NCBI RefSeq assembly: GCF_011058165.1 | Contig: NZ_JAALEG010000051.1 | Coordinates: 1-43,349 of the forward strand | DNA: 43,349 bases | Reading direction: 5' to 3' | Source of the DNA: Rhodococcus aetherivorans | Lineage (GTDB): Bacteria > Actinomycetota > Actinomycetes > Mycobacteriales > Mycobacteriaceae | Part shown: positions 8,467 through 16,471 of the stretch, in pieces | Numbering within the stretch: the first letter of the stretch is position 1 | How the letters are laid out: each line of letters starts with the position of its first letter | The notes under the pieces: generated by a model | Told to the model about the DNA's origin: nothing | Seen by the model: only the letters and a program-made list of their open reading frames with translations | The model's database searches: none | Position numbers and translations under genes: made by a program

Positions 8467-9207
8467 TCACACTCCCTGGAGCCGGATCTGCTGGAAGGCG
8501 ACGGCGTGCTGCACGCCGATGCGCGCTCCGGCCGCCGCGGTGAACTCCTGCAGGAATGCCGCGGGATCGAAGTCCCGGCCCAGTCCGTCCAGATAGGACC
8601 GGTGGGCGCGCAGTGACTCGATACCGGCGTCGAGGCTCGCGGTGACGTCGACGGTGTGCGAAGGCTGGTTCGCGCCCATGAGGTACACGAGGCCGACCTC
8701 GTCCCACGGTGGCAGGTTCTCGTCGAGCAGCTCGGGGAAGATCCAGCGGTTGCCGGCGTCGCGCGCGGCGTCGAGCACCGCGACGCCCACGGCGCGGTGG
8801 TCGGCCTGGTTGATGATCCGACCACCGTTCAGGCCGTAGGTCGGCTCGTATGTGGCGGTGATCAACACCTCCGGACGGAACCGCCGGATCTCGCGGGCTA
8901 TGGCGCGGCGCAGGTCGAGTCCGTATTCGACGACACCGTCGCGGTATCCGAGGAACGTCACGTCCTCGACGCCGACCACGGCGGCGGCGTCGAGTTGCTC
9001 GCGGCGTCGCAGCGGTGCCGCCTCGGCGGGAGTACGGCCGTCGATGCCGGCCTCGCCGTCGGTGGCGATGACGTAGGCCACCGACTTGCCCGACCGGGTC
9101 CAGCGGGCGATGGCGCCGGCGGCGCCGTACTCGAGGTCGTCGGGATGGGCGACGACGGCCATTGCGCGGTTCCAGTTCTCGGGCAGCGGGGCCAAAGTGG
9201 TGTTCAT
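8467..9207 (-). CDS. PIG-L / LmbE-type deacetylase
   Basis: This 246-aa protein has the family zinc motif AHPDDLEYG (H21, D23, D24) and the second ligand region NQADHRAVG. Family members remove acetyl groups from N-acetylglucosaminyl lipids or thiols, including the mycothiol enzymes MshB and Mca, but shorter paralogues with other substrates are common in actinobacteria. The start ATG 9207 follows GAAAGG; longer readings upstream are GC-rich noise. It is divergent from the ArsI/CadI-like gene across 190 nt. Confidence 0.85.
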   Translation of the reverse strand: MNTTLAPLPENWNRAMAVVAHPDDLEYGAAGAIARWTRSGKSVAYVIATDGEAGIDGRTPAEAAPLRRREQLDAAAVVGVEDVTFLGYRDGVVEYGLDLRRAIAREIRRFRPEVLITATYEPTYGLNGGRIINQADHRAVGVAVLDAARDAGNRWIFPELLDENLPPWDEVGLVYLMGANQPSHTVDVTASLDAGIESLRAHRSYLDGLGRDFDPAAFLQEFTAAAGARIGVQHAVAFQQIRLQGV

Positions 9208-9397
9208 GACGGCACCTTTCGTGACAGTGGCTGGGTCTCCTTTCCGACGTTGCAGCGGCGCGAGGGACGCATCCTCGGGGCGCGGGTGCCGATGGGTGCG
9301 TCCGTCGGGGGCGGCAGTCGTCAGTAGGGAGGACACACGGTGACGAGAATCCGCGGTGGATTCCCGGCCGGTGTCCCGATTTCGAGGAGTGACCACC

Positions 9398-9862
9398 ATG
9401 TCTGCTACCCGAGTCCAGCTCGCTCTCAACGTCGAGGACATCACCGCGGCGACCGAGTTCTACACCGCGCTGTTCGGGGTGTCCCCGCACAAACAGCGCC
9501 CCGGGTACGCCAACTTCGCGATCGAGGATCCCCCGCTGAAGCTGGTGCTGATCGAGAATCCCGGTGCGCGCGAACGCCTGAACCACCTGGGGATCGAGGC
9601 GGCCGGCTCCGAGGAGGTGTCCGGAGCGCTGGCCCGGTTCCGCGCCGCCGGTCTGACCGCCACGGTGGCCGAGCAGGATCTGTGCTGCCATGCCGTGCAG
9701 GACAAGGTGTTCGTCGACGCGCCGGACGTGCCCAACGGGTGGTGGGAGTACTACGCCGTCACCGACGACAACCCCGCCAACCCGGACGGGCTGACGGGCT
9801 CGGCGTGTGCGGTTGCGTGCGCGAGTGAGGACAGCCCGGTCGCGGGTGCCTGCTGCGGCTGA
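9398..9862 (+). CDS. ArsI/CadI-type VOC metalloenzyme (C-As lyase-like)
   Basis: This 154-aa glyoxalase-fold protein has candidate metal ligands Q7, H63 (LNHLGIE) and E117 (WWEYYAV). It also has a vicinal Cys pair C96-C97 in DLCCHA, the arrangement used by ArsI dioxygenases to hold trivalent organoarsenicals. The C-terminus carries extra cysteines (ACAVACA, AGACCG). ArsI cleaves the C-As bond of trivalent aryl and methyl arsenicals, while the related CadI is cadmium-induced, so the exact substrate is inferred. Start ATG 9398 has GAGGAG upstream. The next gene on the right is convergent. Confidence 0.85.
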   Translation: MSATRVQLALNVEDITAATEFYTALFGVSPHKQRPGYANFAIEDPPLKLVLIENPGARERLNHLGIEAAGSEEVSGALARFRAAGLTATVAEQDLCCHAVQDKVFVDAPDVPNGWWEYYAVTDDNPANPDGLTGSACAVACASEDSPVAGACCG

Positions 9863-9869
9863 CAGCACT

Positions 9870-9907
9870 CGCCCCGGTGGGCCGTCCTGCGACGGCACAC
9901 CGGGGCG
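9870..9907. terminator. Bidirectional terminator between convergent genes
   Basis: CGCCCCGGTG (9870-9879) pairs with CACCGGGGCG (9898-9907), with an inner CCGTC/GACGG. It lies 7 nt from each flanking stop codon. Confidence 0.75.
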
Positions 9908-9914
9908 CGCCGGA

Positions 9915-10580
9915 TCAGCGGGGGCTGCCGGCGCAGCGGCAGTCGGTCGGGGCGGTGTAGTCCATCGGCATCCCGTGGGCATCGAGGGTCAGCGCGCAGC
10001 ACCGTCCGAGCAGCTCGGCCAGCTTCCGCCGGCCGCGTTGGACGCGGGACTTCATTCCGGACAGGGATACGCCTTCGAGGGCGGCGGCGTCGGCCTGGGT
10101 CAGTCCTTCGAGGTCGGTCAGCTCGACGGCTCGGCGCTGCTCGGGGGAGAGCCCCTCGAGCAGCGGGCGCAGGCAGGTGGCCAGCTCCCGCAGCGTGGTC
10201 GCCGCGTCGTCGTCCCATTCCTGCCCGGCCTGGTCGGGTGCATCGCCGGTGAGCGGCGCGAGCCGGTCCCGATCCCGGGCGGCCCGGCGGTAGTCGTCGA
10301 TGATCGCGCTGCGGGCGATCCGATACACCCACCGGATCAGGTGCTCGCGGTCCTCGACACGGCCGAGGTTCTTGTGGACGCGCAGCAGGATCTCGCCGAG
10401 CACGTCGTCGGCGCGGTCCGGATCCGCGATCCGCCGGTGCACGAAGGCGCGGAGCTGCGCACCGAACTCGCGCCAGACGGCTTCGGTGGTCATGGCTTCG
10501 GTGGTCATGGCTTCGGTGGTCATGGCTTCGGTGGTCACGGCGTCCGCGCCGGCCGCGGAACTGGTCGATGCCCTGGTCAT
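9915..10580 (-). CDS. SigZ-like ECF RNA polymerase sigma factor
   Basis: This 221-aa protein has sigma region 2 at about 32-95 (VWREFGAQLRAFVHRRI ... HLIRWVYRIARSAIIDDYRR) and region 4 at about 140-190 (LSPEQRRAVELTDLEGLTQ ... VSLSGMKSRVQRGRRKL). The C-terminal tail holds CC and CRC cysteines, as in SigZ-type factors, and may bind metal or an anti-sigma partner. The N-terminus contains TTEAM repeated in tandem. Start ATG 10580 has GGAGG 8 nt upstream; the later in-repeat ATGs lack this. It is divergent from a methyltransferase gene. No anti-sigma gene is adjacent. Confidence 0.85.
   Translation of the reverse strand: MTRASTSSAAGADAVTTEAMTTEAMTTEAMTTEAVWREFGAQLRAFVHRRIADPDRADDVLGEILLRVHKNLGRVEDREHLIRWVYRIARSAIIDDYRRAARDRDRLAPLTGDAPDQAGQEWDDDAATTLRELATCLRPLLEGLSPEQRRAVELTDLEGLTQADAAALEGVSLSGMKSRVQRGRRKLAELLGRCCALTLDAHGMPMDYTAPTDCRCAGSPR
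10479..10538. repeat. Four tandem copies of a 15-bp unit inside the sigma gene
   Basis: GGCTTCGGTGGTCAT is repeated at 10479, 10494, 10509 and 10524, the last copy ending in C. Because 15 is a multiple of three, copy-number change keeps the frame, adding or removing TTEAM pentapeptides just before region 2. Each unit also contains a potential ATG start on the minus strand. Confidence 0.95.
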
Positions 10581-10784
10581 GGTCTGGTCCTCCGGGGAAG
10601 GGGCGCTGTACGGGCGGTGTCCCTCACAGACGACGGTACCGGCGAAAGGACGCAGGTCCCCTGCCGAAGTCGCCGGTGCCGGCACGCCCCGTCCGGGTCG
10701 GGTGTGCGTCCCCGCGGTGGCGGTGACGTCTGTGTGGATGCCAGTGCGGGGCACGGTCCCGCAACACCGGACGAAGGAGTAACC

Positions 10785-11624
10785 ATGACCGGCACCGTGG
10801 AACGTGACGCCGACCGGGCGCTGAAGGCCAAGCACCGGGCGCTGTGGGCGGCCGGGAACTATCCGGCGGTCGCGGCCGACCTGATCCCGACGTTCGGCCC
10901 GACGCTCGTCGCCGCGACCGGGGTGACGGCGGGCCGGCGGGTGCTCGATGTGGGCGCCGGATCCGGCAACGCTGCCATCCCGGCCGCCGAACGGGGCGCG
11001 ATCGTCACCGCCGCCGACCTGACGCCGGAGTTGTTCGTCGCGGGCCGCACAGCCGCGGCCGAGCGGGGCGTGGACCTCGAGTGGGTGGAAGCGGACGCCG
11101 AGGCCCTGCCGTTCCCCGACGGCAGCTTCGACGTCGTGCTCTCGAGCGTGGGGGCGATGTTCGCACCCCACCACCAGGCCGTCGCCGACGAGCTGCTCCG
11201 CGTGTGCCGGCCGGGCGGGACGATCGCGATGATCAACTGGACGCCGGAGGGCTTCATCGGTCAGCTGTTCCGGCTCATGGCCCCGTATGCGCCGCCACCG
11301 CCGCCCGGCGCTTCGCCGCCCCCGCTGTGGGGCGACGAGCAGCACGTCCGGGAGTTGTTCGGCGATCGGATCACCGACCTGAGCATGGATCGCCGAATCG
11401 TGGTGATGGACCACAGCGCGGATCCGACCGAGTTCCGCGAGTACTGGAAGCACAACTACGGTCCGACGATCGCGGTGTACCGGTTCAACGCCGTGGACCC
11501 CGACCGGACCGCAGATCTCGACCGGAAGTTCCTGCAGTTCCTCACCGACTGGAACCGGGCCGGGCAGCCCGGCCGGACCGCGTACGACGCCGAGTACCTG
11601 CTGCTCACCGCCCGCAAGAGGTAG
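10785..11624 (+). CDS. Class I SAM-dependent methyltransferase
   Basis: This 279-aa protein has the SAM-binding signature VLDVGAGSGNAAIPAA near residue 50, the post-II acidic region (VTAADLTPEL) and the motif ADAEALPFPDGSFDVVLSSVGAMF. The fold resembles UbiE/COQ5-type small-molecule methyltransferases. The cysteine set of ArsM arsenite methyltransferases is not visible, so an arsenic role cannot be read from it. Start ATG 10785 follows AAGGAG. It is divergent from the sigma factor gene across 204 nt, a common pairing of an ECF factor with a target gene. Confidence 0.85.
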   Translation: MTGTVERDADRALKAKHRALWAAGNYPAVAADLIPTFGPTLVAATGVTAGRRVLDVGAGSGNAAIPAAERGAIVTAADLTPELFVAGRTAAAERGVDLEWVEADAEALPFPDGSFDVVLSSVGAMFAPHHQAVADELLRVCRPGGTIAMINWTPEGFIGQLFRLMAPYAPPPPPGASPPPLWGDEQHVRELFGDRITDLSMDRRIVVMDHSADPTEFREYWKHNYGPTIAVYRFNAVDPDRTADLDRKFLQFLTDWNRAGQPGRTAYDAEYLLLTARKR

Positions 11625-11687
11625 CCGGCCCGGTCGGTGCGGGCGTTCACCGCAGCGCCACGCCGACCTCGTGCGGCCGCGGCAGTA

Positions 11688-11760
11688 GTGCCGAAGGGGA
11701 GAAGCAGCAGGGGTGCCGAAGGGGAGAAAACAGCAGGGGTGCCGAAGGGAGAAAGCGAAG
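11688..11760. repeat. Three imperfect 25-26-bp tandem repeats
   Basis: GTGCCGAAGGGGAGAA recurs at 11688, 11713 and 11739, followed each time by a short A/G/C-rich spacer (the third copy has lost one G). It sits in the gap between two convergent genes, just before a hairpin. No ORF with a ribosome binding site spans it. Confidence 0.85.
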
Positions 11761-11793
11761 CCCCGCCGGCTTCGCGCGTCGTCGCCGGCGGGG
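11761..11793. terminator. Hairpin between convergent genes
   Basis: CCCCGCCGGC (11761-11770) pairs perfectly with GCCGGCGGGG (11784-11793) across a 13-nt loop. It can serve the methyltransferase gene (+) or the RNase gene (-). There is no T-run. The rest of 11625-11949 shows no gene. Confidence 0.6.
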
Positions 11794-11949
11794 CAGGGCC
11801 ACTGTGCAGGGGGGATAGCGGCCGGATCCGAGCCGTATTCGGCCTGCGGGGCGATGTGAAGTAGAACGGCCCATTCGGGTAGGGCATAAGGTCCCGATCG
11901 GTGCAATTCGGGCGACCGTCGGCGATGTGGCTCTCGCTTCGGGCTCGGT

Positions 11950-13554
11950 TCAACCCCGTTTCGTCCGCCGCCCCGCGTCGTGGACGTCCGTGTAGCTGTC
12001 CAGGATCTCGTGGATCTCGGCGATGGCCTTCCGGCGCGAGCCGGCATCCGCGATGCGCGCGAGCTGCTGTTTGAGGCTCACCGCAAGTTCGGCGTAGTCG
12101 TTCTGCCAATCGCGGCCGGTCAGGCGTGGCATATCCGCGCGGGCGGGGTGTATTCGCGTGGCCGGGGTGCCGGGCGCCAACAGGTAGCCTTCCCCCATCG
12201 CCGGGGTGATGATCGACAGCGAAGGGTCGACCTCCCGCACCAGTTCGGCCAGCGCAGCGACTGCCTCCGGTTCGCCGTGCGCGAGGAACAGGCTGCCCGA
12301 CACGGGGCTGCGCGCCTTGATCCAGTCCAGCAGTTCGGTCTGATCGGCATGGGCGGAGTAGCTGTCGATCCGGCGGATCTGCGCTCGCACGTCGATGTCC
12401 TGACCCGAGATGCGGACGCGCTTCGCGCCGTCGAGGATCACGCGGCCCAGCGAGCCCTGCGCCTGGAAACCGACGAACAGGATCGTCGAATCCCGGCGGT
12501 GGAGATTGTGCTTCAGGTGATGACGGATGCGTCCCGCCTCGCACATGCCCGAGGCGGCGATGATGATCGCGCCCGACATGTCGTTGATCCGCTTGGAGAC
12601 GGCAGCGTCGTCGACGTAGTGGATCGCGGGATGGCGGAAGATGTCCTTCCCCTCGAGGTCCTCGAGCTCGCCCGCATGCTCGGCGAACACCGAGGTGGCG
12701 CGGTTGGCGAGCGGTGAGTCGACGAACACCGGCACCGCGGGGATGCGGTTCTCGTCGGCGAGGTGTGCGATGTCGAGCAGCAGCTCCTGCGTCCGTTCCA
12801 GCGCAAAGGCGGGGATGACGAGATTACCGCCGTGCCCGACGGCCCGGTGGATCTCCTCTTCGAGCAGGTCGCGTCGCTGGTCGATCGTCATCCGCACCCG
12901 AGTCCGATTGCCGTAGGTGGATTCGCAGACGACATGGTCCGATCCGGATGGGCCCTCGGGATCGGGGTGGAACGCCTTCTGCGCGGGGCCGAGGTCGCCG
13001 GAAAAGAGCAGGCGCACGCCCCCCGCCTCGATCTCCGCCGATGCGGCACCCAGGATGTGCCCCGCGTTCCACAGTCGCGCACGAAAGCCCGCGGCGGGCT
13101 CGAACCACTCCTCGAGTGCGACCGCACGGGTCTGCCCCCACGCGGCGAGCGCATCCTCCTCGGTGTAGAGCGGGACGAACCGCTTCTCGCGCGTGCGATC
13201 GCGCCGCCGGTTTCGCCGCTCGGCCTCGAATTCCTGGATGCGCCCGGCATCGGCGAGCATGAATTCCAGCAGGTCGGCGCTCTGGCCGGTGCAGAAGATC
13301 GGTCCGTCGAAACCCTGCGCCACCAGCTTGGGCAACAGGCCGCAATGATCGATGTGGGCATGGGTGAGGACCACGGCGTCGATCTCGTGCGGCGCGAACG
13401 CGAAGTCGCCGTGGTTCAGCTCCTCGAGGCTGCGTGAGCCCTGGAACAGGCCACAGTCCACCAGGATCCGTGTGTCGCCGAGGGCGACCTCCATGCACGA
13501 GCCGGTCACCGTCTTCGCGGCACCGTGGAAGACGAGAGTCGGATGTTGCCTCAC
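11950..13554 (-). CDS. Metallo-beta-lactamase / beta-CASP family RNase
   Basis: This 534-aa protein has the MBL zinc motif LTHAHIDHCG near residue 65, further ligands in NAGHILGA and FSGDLG, and the beta-CASP block with IIAASGMCEAGRIRHHL. A C-terminal SYSAHADQTELLDW (RMMBL-like motif) follows. Proteins of this YSH1/CPSF-like architecture act on RNA as endonucleases or exonucleases; the bacterial cellular targets are mostly unknown. It starts at GTG 13554, with AGGAG 7 nt upstream. It stands alone. Confidence 0.88.
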   Translation of the reverse strand: MRQHPTLVFHGAAKTVTGSCMEVALGDTRILVDCGLFQGSRSLEELNHGDFAFAPHEIDAVVLTHAHIDHCGLLPKLVAQGFDGPIFCTGQSADLLEFMLADAGRIQEFEAERRNRRRDRTREKRFVPLYTEEDALAAWGQTRAVALEEWFEPAAGFRARLWNAGHILGAASAEIEAGGVRLLFSGDLGPAQKAFHPDPEGPSGSDHVVCESTYGNRTRVRMTIDQRRDLLEEEIHRAVGHGGNLVIPAFALERTQELLLDIAHLADENRIPAVPVFVDSPLANRATSVFAEHAGELEDLEGKDIFRHPAIHYVDDAAVSKRINDMSGAIIIAASGMCEAGRIRHHLKHNLHRRDSTILFVGFQAQGSLGRVILDGAKRVRISGQDIDVRAQIRRIDSYSAHADQTELLDWIKARSPVSGSLFLAHGEPEAVAALAELVREVDPSLSIITPAMGEGYLLAPGTPATRIHPARADMPRLTGRDWQNDYAELAVSLKQQLARIADAGSRRKAIAEIHEILDSYTDVHDAGRRTKRG

Positions 13555-13817
13555 GCGCAGCTCCTACGGAATCGCCCGCCGAAATTGCAGGTACGACAGC
13601 CAAGCTATCCGAACATCCGGGTCGGGCAGCCCTGCTTGGAAATCTCGCGGACTCGGCGGCGCCGGTCGGGCCCGGAGGTCTTCACCCACGGCGTCACCCC
13701 GGGCCGTGAATATCACCCCGGCTATCACCCTCGTCGGCCGTTACGTCCGCCGGCGGCCGGTCGATGGACATCGTGGTGGCGCCGGGCACCCCGACGCTCG
13801 GCGTCACCGCATACCGG

Positions 13818-13851
13818 ACGCCCCCGCCTCGAGCAGACGGGGCGGGGGTGT
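13818..13851 (-). terminator. Hairpin terminator after the small membrane-protein gene
   Basis: An 11-bp stem (13818-13828 with 13841-13851) includes CCCCCGCC / GGCGGGGG and starts 8 nt beyond the stop codon at 13860. It supports the small upstream ORF as an expressed gene. The interval 13555-13817 shows no gene and must hold the RNase promoter. Confidence 0.65.
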
Positions 13852-13859
13852 TCGTCGCG

Positions 13860-14066
13860 TCAGTCCCGCGAGTTCGCGCACACGCCGGTGCGGAGTCGCT
13901 CGCCGCGTGCCGCACGGTGCGGTGACCGCCGTGGCCCGTTCGTCCGCCGCGGGGCGGACCGCGGCGACCGGTGCTCGGCTCTGAGGGCGATCGCTGCCCC
14001 GACAATCGTGGCAACCACCGCAGCAACGGCCACCCACGCGACGAGCAGCGACGCGATCACGTTCAT
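13860..14066 (-). CDS. Small single-pass membrane protein, unknown function
   Basis: This 68-aa protein has one strong N-terminal membrane helix (MNVIASLLVAWVAVAAVVA, continuing to about residue 28). An Arg-rich cytoplasmic tail follows (RAEHRSPRSAPRRTNGPRR). No family recognised and no clear ribosome binding site. The hydrophobic-then-basic layout and a terminator just after the stop argue for a real gene. It faces away from the alcohol dehydrogenase gene, so 14067-14366 is a divergent promoter region. Confidence 0.45.
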   Translation of the reverse strand: MNVIASLLVAWVAVAAVVATIVGAAIALRAEHRSPRSAPRRTNGPRRSPHRAARGERLRTGVCANSRD

Positions 14067-14295
14067 GCCGTCTACACCGCTGCCGGACGGCCGAGGGTTA
14101 CGCGGTTCCCGAGCTTCACCCTGCGATTCACCCTGGTCCGAGTCCTGTTCGCGCGGTCGGTCCGGTTTGCCCCGGCCGGCGGGGAGGGTTCGGTGACGGT
14201 GGGCGGAGCCCTGGGGGGCGGTCCGGCTTTCGGCTGCCGTGTCCATGCGGAGTCCCCACCCGGGACCGGGCGGGGACCCGGCAGCGCGCCACACA

Positions 14296-14309
14296 TAGAA
14301 CCTGTTCCA
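14296..14309. promoter_or_regulatory. KstR-type operator (TnnAACnnGTTnnA match)
   Basis: TAGAACCTGTTCCA matches the published KstR consensus TnnAACnnGTTnnA at every fixed position. It overlaps a candidate -35 (TTCCAA, 14305-14310) that lies 18 nt before a candidate -10 (TATGGT, 14329-14334). KstR is the TetR-family repressor of sterol catabolism in mycobacteria and rhodococci, relieved by a CoA-thioester. Binding here is predicted, not shown. Confidence 0.55.
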
Positions 14310-14331
14310 ATTTCGCCGTCTTGTGGCTATG

Positions 14332-14358
14332 GTCACATGCGTACACACGCACTGTGAC
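14332..14358. promoter_or_regulatory. 27-nt imperfect palindrome just before the ADH ribosome binding site
   Basis: GTCACA and TGTGAC form the outer arms and TGCGT/ACGCA the inner arms, with one unpaired base. It lies between the candidate -10 and the GGAGG of the dehydrogenase gene, where it could be a second operator or a leader hairpin. Confidence 0.5.
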
Positions 14359-14366
14359 GGAGGGCG

Positions 14367-15500
14367 ATGCAGATGAAGACCAAGGGCGCGATCCTGTGGG
14401 GTCTCAACGAGCCGTGGTCGGTGGAGGAAATCGAGATCGGCGACCCGGTCGCGGGTGAGGTGCAGATCCGCATGGAGGCGGCGGGCATGTGCCACTCGGA
14501 CCACCACATCGTCACGGGAGCGACGCCCATGCCGTCCTTCCCGGCGATGGGTGGCCACGAGGGGTCCGGTGTCATCACCAAGGTCGGCGAGGGAGTCGTG
14601 GGCCTCGAAGTGGGCGATCACGTCGTCCTGTCCTTCATTCCGGCCTGTGGCCGCTGCCCGTCGTGCGCCACCGGCCACTCGAACCTGTGCGACCTCGGCG
14701 CCGGCCTGCTCAGCGGCATGGCCATCTCCGACGGCACCTACCGGATCCAGGCACGCGGCCAGAACGTGATCCCGATGTGCCTGCTGGGTACCTTCGCGCC
14801 CTACATGACGGTCAACCAGACCCAGGTCGTCAAGATCGACAAGGACATCCCGTTCGAGCTGGCCGCCCTCGTCGGCTGCGGCGTGCCCACCGGCTGGGGG
14901 TCGGCCACCCACGTCGCAGACGTCAAGCCCGGTGAGGCTGTCGCCGTCATCGGCATCGGGGGTGTGGGGATGAGCGCGCTGCAGGGCGCCGTCGCATCCG
15001 GGGCGCGGCAGATCTTCGCGATCGACCCCGTGCCGTGGAAGCGGGAGCAGGCCCTGAAGTTCGGCGCGACGCACGCCTACGCGTCGATGGCCGAGGCGCT
15101 CATGCCGATCATGGAGACCACCTGGGGCCGCATGGCGGACAAGACGATCATCACCGTGGGCGAGATGCGCGGCGAATACGTCGAGGAGGCCCTGCAGCTG
15201 ACGGCGAAGAACGGCCGCTGCGTGGTCACCGCGATGGGGCACATGACGGACATGGACGTGAAGCTGAACGCGTTCCTGTTCGCGATGCTGCAGAAGGATC
15301 TGCAGGGCAACATCTTCGGCGGCTGCAACGCGCGGGTCGACATCCCCAACCTGCTGGCGATGTACAAGTCCGGACAGCTCAACCTCGCGGACATGGTCAC
15401 CCGCACCTACACCCTCGAACAGATCAACGACGGCTACCAGGACATGCTCGACGGGAAGAACATCCGCGGCGTCATCAAGTACACCGACGCCGATCGGTGA
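14367..15500 (+). CDS. NDMA-dependent alcohol dehydrogenase (zinc MDR family)
   Basis: This 377-aa protein has the catalytic zinc site CHSDHH and GGHEGSG, and the structural zinc loop CGRCPSCATGHSNLC. The Rossmann motif is GIGGVGMSALQGAV. The overall sequence matches the actinobacterial group that keeps its nicotinamide cofactor bound and recycles it with an external electron carrier (NDMA in vitro, mycofactocin proposed in vivo). No mycofactocin genes are in this window. The start is ATG 14367 after GGAGGGCG; an in-frame ATG at 14373 is the alternative. The upstream KstR-type box suggests control by lipid or sterol catabolism. Confidence 0.9.
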   Translation: MQMKTKGAILWGLNEPWSVEEIEIGDPVAGEVQIRMEAAGMCHSDHHIVTGATPMPSFPAMGGHEGSGVITKVGEGVVGLEVGDHVVLSFIPACGRCPSCATGHSNLCDLGAGLLSGMAISDGTYRIQARGQNVIPMCLLGTFAPYMTVNQTQVVKIDKDIPFELAALVGCGVPTGWGSATHVADVKPGEAVAVIGIGGVGMSALQGAVASGARQIFAIDPVPWKREQALKFGATHAYASMAEALMPIMETTWGRMADKTIITVGEMRGEYVEEALQLTAKNGRCVVTAMGHMTDMDVKLNAFLFAMLQKDLQGNIFGGCNARVDIPNLLAMYKSGQLNLADMVTRTYTLEQINDGYQDMLDGKNIRGVIKYTDADR

Positions 15501-15525
15501 TCGCGCGGTAGCCTGCGCCGTCTTC

Positions 15526-15531
15526 TAGGCT
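15526..15531 (+). promoter_or_regulatory. -10 element for a leaderless transcript
   Basis: TAGGCT lies 6 nt before the GTG start at 15538, the spacing seen in actinobacterial leaderless genes. No ribosome binding site is present between them. Confidence 0.6.
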
Positions 15532-15537
15532 GGGTAC

Positions 15538-16368
15538 GTGAACAGCCTCGACGCGATCTCCGACTGGCCCGTCGACCACGCCGCCGCCGCGGTTCTCACC
15601 CGCGGCGGCGGTGTCGTCGCCGGGCACGGCGACCAGTTGCGGCTCTACCGTCTCGCGTCGGTCACCAAGCCGCTCGTCGCCTACGCGGTCCTCGTCGCCG
15701 TGGAGGAGGGTGCGGTCGAGCTCGATCAGCCCGCCGGTCCGGAGGGATCCACCGTCCGCCATCTGCTGGCACACGCGTCGGGACTCGCCTTCGACGAACG
15801 CCGGGCGCAGGCCGAGCCCGGGCGCAAACGGATCTACTCGAGCGCGGGCTTCGAGATCCTCGCGGAGCTCGTCGCGGGTGAGACCGGCATCCCGTTCCCC
15901 GAATACCTCACCCAGGCCGTCTTCGAGCCGCTCGGCATGCGGGAATCGTCGCTGCCGGGACCCGCCGGGCACGGGGGACAGTCGTCGCTCGCCGACCTGA
16001 CGCACTTCGCCGCGGAGCTGCTCGCGCCCCGCCTGGTGTCCGCGCAGACTCTCGCGGAGGCCACCCGGGTGCAGTTCCCGGGGCTCGACGGGATCGTGCC
16101 CGGATACGGCATGCACAAGCCCAACGACTGGGGGCTCGGGTTCGAGATCCGCGGCCGGAAGAACCCGCACTGGACCGGTTCGGCCAATTCGCCCGAAACG
16201 TACGGGCACTTCGGCCAATCCGGTACATTCCTGTGGGTCGATCCCCGCGCGGGGGTCGCGTGTGTCGCGCTGACCGACAGGGCTTTCGGCGACTGGGCCA
16301 AGCCGCGGTGGCCGGCCCTCGCGGACGACGTACTCACCGAATTCTCAAATTCCTCATCCGTTCCCTAG
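15538..16368 (+). CDS. Beta-lactamase-fold serine hydrolase
   Basis: This 276-aa protein has the SxxK nucleophile S41-V-T-K44, a YSSAGF block in the place of the YxN motif, and HFGQSGTF as the third active-site element. It is shorter than class C beta-lactamases or DD-peptidases (about 350 aa or more) and has no signal peptide, so it is probably a cytoplasmic esterase or peptidase of this fold. The start GTG 15538 agrees with a leaderless -10 element. The substrate cannot be told. Confidence 0.8.
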   Translation: MNSLDAISDWPVDHAAAAVLTRGGGVVAGHGDQLRLYRLASVTKPLVAYAVLVAVEEGAVELDQPAGPEGSTVRHLLAHASGLAFDERRAQAEPGRKRIYSSAGFEILAELVAGETGIPFPEYLTQAVFEPLGMRESSLPGPAGHGGQSSLADLTHFAAELLAPRLVSAQTLAEATRVQFPGLDGIVPGYGMHKPNDWGLGFEIRGRKNPHWTGSANSPETYGHFGQSGTFLWVDPRAGVACVALTDRAFGDWAKPRWPALADDVLTEFSNSSSVP

Positions 16369-16471
16369 CGAAACAGGAGTAACACAGGCAGACTGTCCCC
16401 TGTCGCCATGCGCGACCGCTTCGATGTCAGGCCGTTGGGGAAGACGTCCCTCGTCGAAGTGGAGGTGTGTA

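Noticed and set aside
10479-11760. Short tandem repeats as a CRISPR array
   Set aside because: Units are contiguous 15- or 25-bp copies without unique spacers, and no cas gene is near.
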